A stretch of 16,400 nt of DNA from assembly GCA_024695725.1 (NCBI GenBank), contig JAILHQ010000014.1, positions 1 through 16,400 on the forward strand. The letters are read 5' to 3'. This document shows positions 13,685-16,400 of the stretch, piece by piece. Under the pieces are notes generated by a model. That model saw only the letters and a program-made list of their open reading frames with translations. It made no database searches and had not been told where the DNA came from. Each line of letters opens with the position of its first letter. The first letter of the stretch is position 1. A program made the translations under genes and the position numbers. Source of the stretch: Cyanobacteria bacterium RUI128 (GTDB lineage Bacteria > Cyanobacteriota > Vampirovibrionia > Gastranaerophilales > Gastranaerophilaceae).

Positions 13685-15025
13685 ATGATAACGATTGAAG
13701 AGATTATACAAGGGCTCGGGGTAGAAGATAATATCCCCAATGAATATAAACAAATTGAGATAAATAATATCTCAACAGATACCCGCACGATTAAAGAGGG
13801 TGATTTTTATCTGCCTCTAAAAGGTGAAAGATTTGATGGCGAAAAATTTATAGACAAAGCAGTTGAAGCGGGTGCAACAGCATACCTTTACACAGAAGAA
13901 GAAAATAAAGTAAACGGTGCTCTAGGAATAAAAGTGGCAGACACAAAAGAAGCATACCTGAAATTAGCCAATTTCTACAGAAAGAAACTTAACCCGAAAG
14001 TTATTATGATTACCGGGAGCTCAGGTAAAACAACAACAAAAGAGCTTGTTTATTCCATCGTTTCTCAAAAATTCAACACGGTAAGAACACCACTTAATCA
14101 CAATAACGAAATAGGTTTGTGCCAGACAATCTTCTCAATAAACCCCGATACGGAAGTACTTATCATTGAAGCCGGTATGAGAGGACTCGGGGAAATTGAG
14201 CTTATTTCTAAATATGCGGAACCGGACATTTCAATAATCTCAAACGTCGGTACTGCTCACATAGGAAGACTCGGCTCCCGTGAAAATATAGCTAAGGCAA
14301 AATGTGAGATAACTTCACACCAAAACCCTGACGGCGTCTTAATCGCACACAATGACGAACTTATAAAATCAACCGTAAATTACGGAGGTAAGTGTATCTA
14401 TTATTCAATAGATGATGTCGAAATTACAAAAAAAGAAGTAGGCCGTTCAGAATTTATCTACCAAAACGAAAAATATGAACTGAATATCGAAGGCGATTAC
14501 AATATCGAAAACTCGCTTGCCGGGGTAAATGTAGGTAAATATCTCGGTGTTGAATATGAATTAATAAAGAAAGGTCTGGCGGAATATAAACCCATTGAAA
14601 AAAGATGGGAAATCGAAAAAATCGGTGGTTATAACATAATAAACGACAGCTATAACGCAAACCCTGATTCTATGAAAGCAACCCTCAACACAGTGCTTGA
14701 TTTATACACCGATATTACCGTAGTCCTTGGAGATATGGGTGAATTAGGGGAAAATGAAAAACAGTATCACAGAGAAGTCGGGGAATTTATCAACAAAAAG
14801 AATAAACCGACTCCGAAAATTCTAACCGTCGGGAACCTCGCAAAAGAGATCTCTGAGGAAATAAATGTATGTTTTACAAGAAACTTTGAGAACAATGAAA
14901 GCGTTGCACGTTACATTCTTGATAATATAGAAATTGGTACTACAATATTTTTAAAGGCGTCAAGATCAATGAAATTTGAAGAGATTTTGACATATCTGAA
15001 AGATTTAAAAGGAGAGAAAGTTTAA
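13685..15025 (+). CDS. murF: UDP-MurNAc-tripeptide--D-alanyl-D-alanine ligase MurF
   Basis: MurF is the cytoplasmic ATP-dependent ligase that adds D-Ala-D-Ala to UDP-MurNAc-tripeptide, the last soluble peptidoglycan precursor step. The 446-residue length is normal. The N-terminal domain shows STDTRTIKEGDFYLPLKGERFDG near 30-52. The ATP loop TGSSGKTTTKE is at 110-120, NHNNEIG at 138-144, EAGMRGLGE about 162-170, SNVGTAHIGRLGSREN about 186-201, and NDSYNANPDSMKA near 320 marks the MurF type. The C-terminal domain carries VVLGDMGELG. The start is the only sensible ATG and has no ribosome binding site. Its TAA overlaps the mraY ATG by one base (TAATG), so the two are translationally coupled. Other dcw genes normally nearby (murE, murD, ftsW) are absent here. 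Confidence 0.97.
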   Translation: MITIEEIIQGLGVEDNIPNEYKQIEINNISTDTRTIKEGDFYLPLKGERFDGEKFIDKAVEAGATAYLYTEEENKVNGALGIKVADTKEAYLKLANFYRKKLNPKVIMITGSSGKTTTKELVYSIVSQKFNTVRTPLNHNNEIGLCQTIFSINPDTEVLIIEAGMRGLGEIELISKYAEPDISIISNVGTAHIGRLGSRENIAKAKCEITSHQNPDGVLIAHNDELIKSTVNYGGKCIYYSIDDVEITKKEVGRSEFIYQNEKYELNIEGDYNIENSLAGVNVGKYLGVEYELIKKGLAEYKPIEKRWEIEKIGGYNIINDSYNANPDSMKATLNTVLDLYTDITVVLGDMGELGENEKQYHREVGEFINKKNKPTPKILTVGNLAKEISEEINVCFTRNFENNESVARYILDNIEIGTTIFLKASRSMKFEEILTYLKDLKGEKV

Positions 15026-15993
15026 TGATAATGATGATAGTAGCCTTTTTACTGGGCTTAATTTTATGTTTGTTATTAGGTATTCCATATATCGATTTTT
15101 TGAAGAAAAAAACTATCGGTCAATATATAAGAGATTTGGCACCTGAGAACCATAAACAAAAAGAAGGTACTCCGACAACAGGCGGGGTGTTTATTATAAT
15201 CTCTGCACTCGTCGGTGCAATTATTACCCTATGTATGGCTCAGGAATTTACAACAAACGCATGGATAGTTTTAATAACATTTATGTTCTATGCGCTTGCA
15301 GGTTTTCAGGACGACTTTCTTAAAATCAAAGGCCACGAAAACAAAGGTCTGAGCGCAAGGGGTAAATTTTTAAGACAGGTTTTAATAGCAGTGTTACCTG
15401 TTTTGTACGTTATGGTAACAAACGACCACGGTACATACATTACTTTTGGCAAATATTCAGTTGATTTTATGTGGTTCTATCCGATAATTGCCGTTTTTGC
15501 AATTACAGGAGCATCAAACGCATACAACCTGACTGACGGTTTAGACGGGCTGGCTGCCTCAACCGGTGTATTTGCGTTTTTGGCTTGTGCTATTATATCA
15601 TTCCTTTCAGGGGATATTTATCTTGCAATAATTGCATCTGCCGTAACAGGCGCATTGCTCGGATTCTTAAGATACAACAAACCTAAAGCCCAGGTATTTA
15701 TGGGTGACACAGGTTCGCTTGCAATAGGCGGACTTTTAGGTGTACTTGCTGTTATGGGCAAGTTTGAAGTCTATCTGATAATTTTGGCAGGCATCTTTGT
15801 TATTGAAACCTTATCAGTTATCCTTCAGGTTATAAGTTTCAAAACAACAGGAAAACGTATTTTTAAAATGTCACCTATCCACCACCATTTTGAACTCTGC
15901 GGGTTTAATGAAAAACAAATCGTAACAGGCTTTGCTCTGTTCTCAATGTTTTGCGGAATAGCTGCAGTCGGTCTGTTTAAATTTTTGGGGTAA
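15025..15993 (+). CDS. mraY: Phospho-MurNAc-pentapeptide-transferase MraY
   Basis: MraY is the polytopic membrane enzyme that transfers phospho-MurNAc-pentapeptide from UDP to undecaprenyl phosphate, giving lipid I. The protein has 322 residues with about ten hydrophobic segments. GTPTTGG is at 48-54 and the Asp pair DDFLK at 96-100. NAYNLTDGLDGL (165-176) carries Asp171 and Asp174, FMGDTGS (225-231) carries the catalytic-site Asp228, and PIHHHFE (284-290) is the substrate loop. AAGGAG (15009-15014) lies 10 bases before the ATG. Further in-frame ATGs at 15031 and 15034 are possible starts. It is the second gene of the murF-mraY operon and ends two bases from the convergent glycosyltransferase stop. 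No terminator lies between them. Confidence 0.97.
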   Translation: MIMMIVAFLLGLILCLLLGIPYIDFLKKKTIGQYIRDLAPENHKQKEGTPTTGGVFIIISALVGAIITLCMAQEFTTNAWIVLITFMFYALAGFQDDFLKIKGHENKGLSARGKFLRQVLIAVLPVLYVMVTNDHGTYITFGKYSVDFMWFYPIIAVFAITGASNAYNLTDGLDGLAASTGVFAFLACAIISFLSGDIYLAIIASAVTGALLGFLRYNKPKAQVFMGDTGSLAIGGLLGVLAVMGKFEVYLIILAGIFVIETLSVILQVISFKTTGKRIFKMSPIHHHFELCGFNEKQIVTGFALFSMFCGIAAVGLFKFLG

Positions 15994-15995
15994 AT

Positions 15996-16400
15996 TTAAA
16001 TATTTTCTAAAATTTTACTCGCAAAATTATGCCATGTGTATTCTTTTGAAATTTTATACGAATTTTCGGATAATTCAGTAAAATATTTAAAATCTTGTGA
16101 ATAAATATTTGATAGTTTAATAATCTTTTGTACAAAATCGGATAATGAATTTCTGTTAAACACGAAACCGTTATTGTAGGTTACTATTTCACTTGAGCCC
16201 GCTGAATTTGAAACCAGAACTGTTTTTCCGTAAGACATTGCTTCTAATGTTACCAAACCAAATGTTTCATTTTTAGAAGGAACAACTATGCAATCAATAT
16301 TTTTATAAAAATTTTCCATATTTTTTTGTTTATCATAAACTGTAATTTGTGTTTTTAAATTAAAGAGAGTTGTTAACCCTTTTAATAAAATATCTTTATC
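15996..16400 (-). CDS. Glycosyltransferase family 4 protein, C-terminal part, cut by window edge
   Basis: The frame stays open from the stop at 15996 through the right end of the window. It gives 134 residues, so the internal ATG at 16319 is not the start. Just before that ATG the frame reads KDILLKGLTTL and ITVYDKQKN, as expected inside a GT4 Rossmann domain. The retaining GT4 signature follows: CIVVPSKNETFGLVTLEAMS with the E-x7-E pair that binds the nucleotide sugar, then SNSAGSSEIV. The C-terminal helix ends YTWHNFASKILENI. Such enzymes build lipopolysaccharide, capsule or other glycoconjugates; donor and acceptor are unknown. G+C is only 94 of 360 bases (26 %) over 16021-16380, well below the adjacent murF-mraY, as often seen in polysaccharide islands. 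It is convergent with mraY. Confidence 0.88.
   Translation of the reverse strand, partial: DKDILLKGLTTLFNLKTQITVYDKQKNMENFYKNIDCIVVPSKNETFGLVTLEAMSYGKTVLVSNSAGSSEIVTYNNGFVFNRNSLSDFVQKIIKLSNIYSQDFKYFTELSENSYKISKEYTWHNFASKILENI

Noticed and set aside
16320..16400. Start of the glycosyltransferase at the ATG ending at 16319
   Set aside because: The frame continues upstream without a stop to the window edge and still reads like a GT4 domain, so the ATG is internal.
1..16400. tRNA, rRNA, CRISPR array, transposase or phage genes
   Set aside because: All intergenic gaps were read. No clover-leaf with CCA end, no regularly spaced repeats and no transposase or integrase motif were seen.

Overview
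The window is an AT-rich bacterial chromosome segment of about 16.4 kb. It has short intergenic gaps, standard bacterial housekeeping genes and several small lineage-specific genes. The best guess for the source is a gut Melainabacterium (Candidatus Gastranaerophilales / Vampirovibrionia, the non-photosynthetic sister group of Cyanobacteria). This rests mainly on recalled resemblance of the 552-residue protein starting MGMAASQAR, with an EYEGQQ segment just after, to proteins of that group; a database search would settle it.

Left part (1-5234, mostly + strand): a sigma-70-type factor (422-1324) is followed by an unexplained hairpin-rich stretch that ends in a very strong terminator (1381-1524). 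Next come mutS2 with a C-terminal Smr nuclease domain (1581-3944), a small Gly/Ala-rich probable membrane protein with its own promoter and terminator (4040-4413), an oppositely oriented 76-residue orphan (4553-4783) and yidD (5028-5234).

Middle part (5235-9660, all - strand): uppS abuts yidD tail to tail. A terminator (6034-6067) separates it from a cluster of five genes without recognisable function: 552-aa, 283-aa (Gly/Ala/Ser-rich), 72-aa, 89-aa and 113-aa products. The 552-aa and 113-aa proteins share an N-terminal helix and a C-terminal coiled-coil motif, LDxEQxxLQT. The short one looks like the long one without its large central domain. This is the best candidate here for an undescribed system, possibly a self-assembling or exported scaffold family.

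Right part (9847-16400): a - strand pair encodes a Fsr-like MFS exporter and a zinc-dependent dehydrogenase. Upstream of it is a 53 % GC multi-hairpin element. Then come dgt (- strand, with a T-run terminator), the divergent murF-mraY pair (+ strand), and the 3' part of a group-4 glycosyltransferase (- strand) that runs off the right edge and is much AT-richer than its neighbours.

Cell-wall synthesis is the functional thread. UppS makes the C55 lipid carrier, MurF completes UDP-MurNAc-pentapeptide, and MraY joins the two to give lipid I. Several housekeeping genes (mutS2, yidD, murF, nearly dgt) have a -10 box placed so that transcription would begin at or next to the start codon. Most of the lineage-specific genes instead carry clear Shine-Dalgarno sites. 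I found no tRNA, rRNA, CRISPR array, insertion sequence or phage gene.
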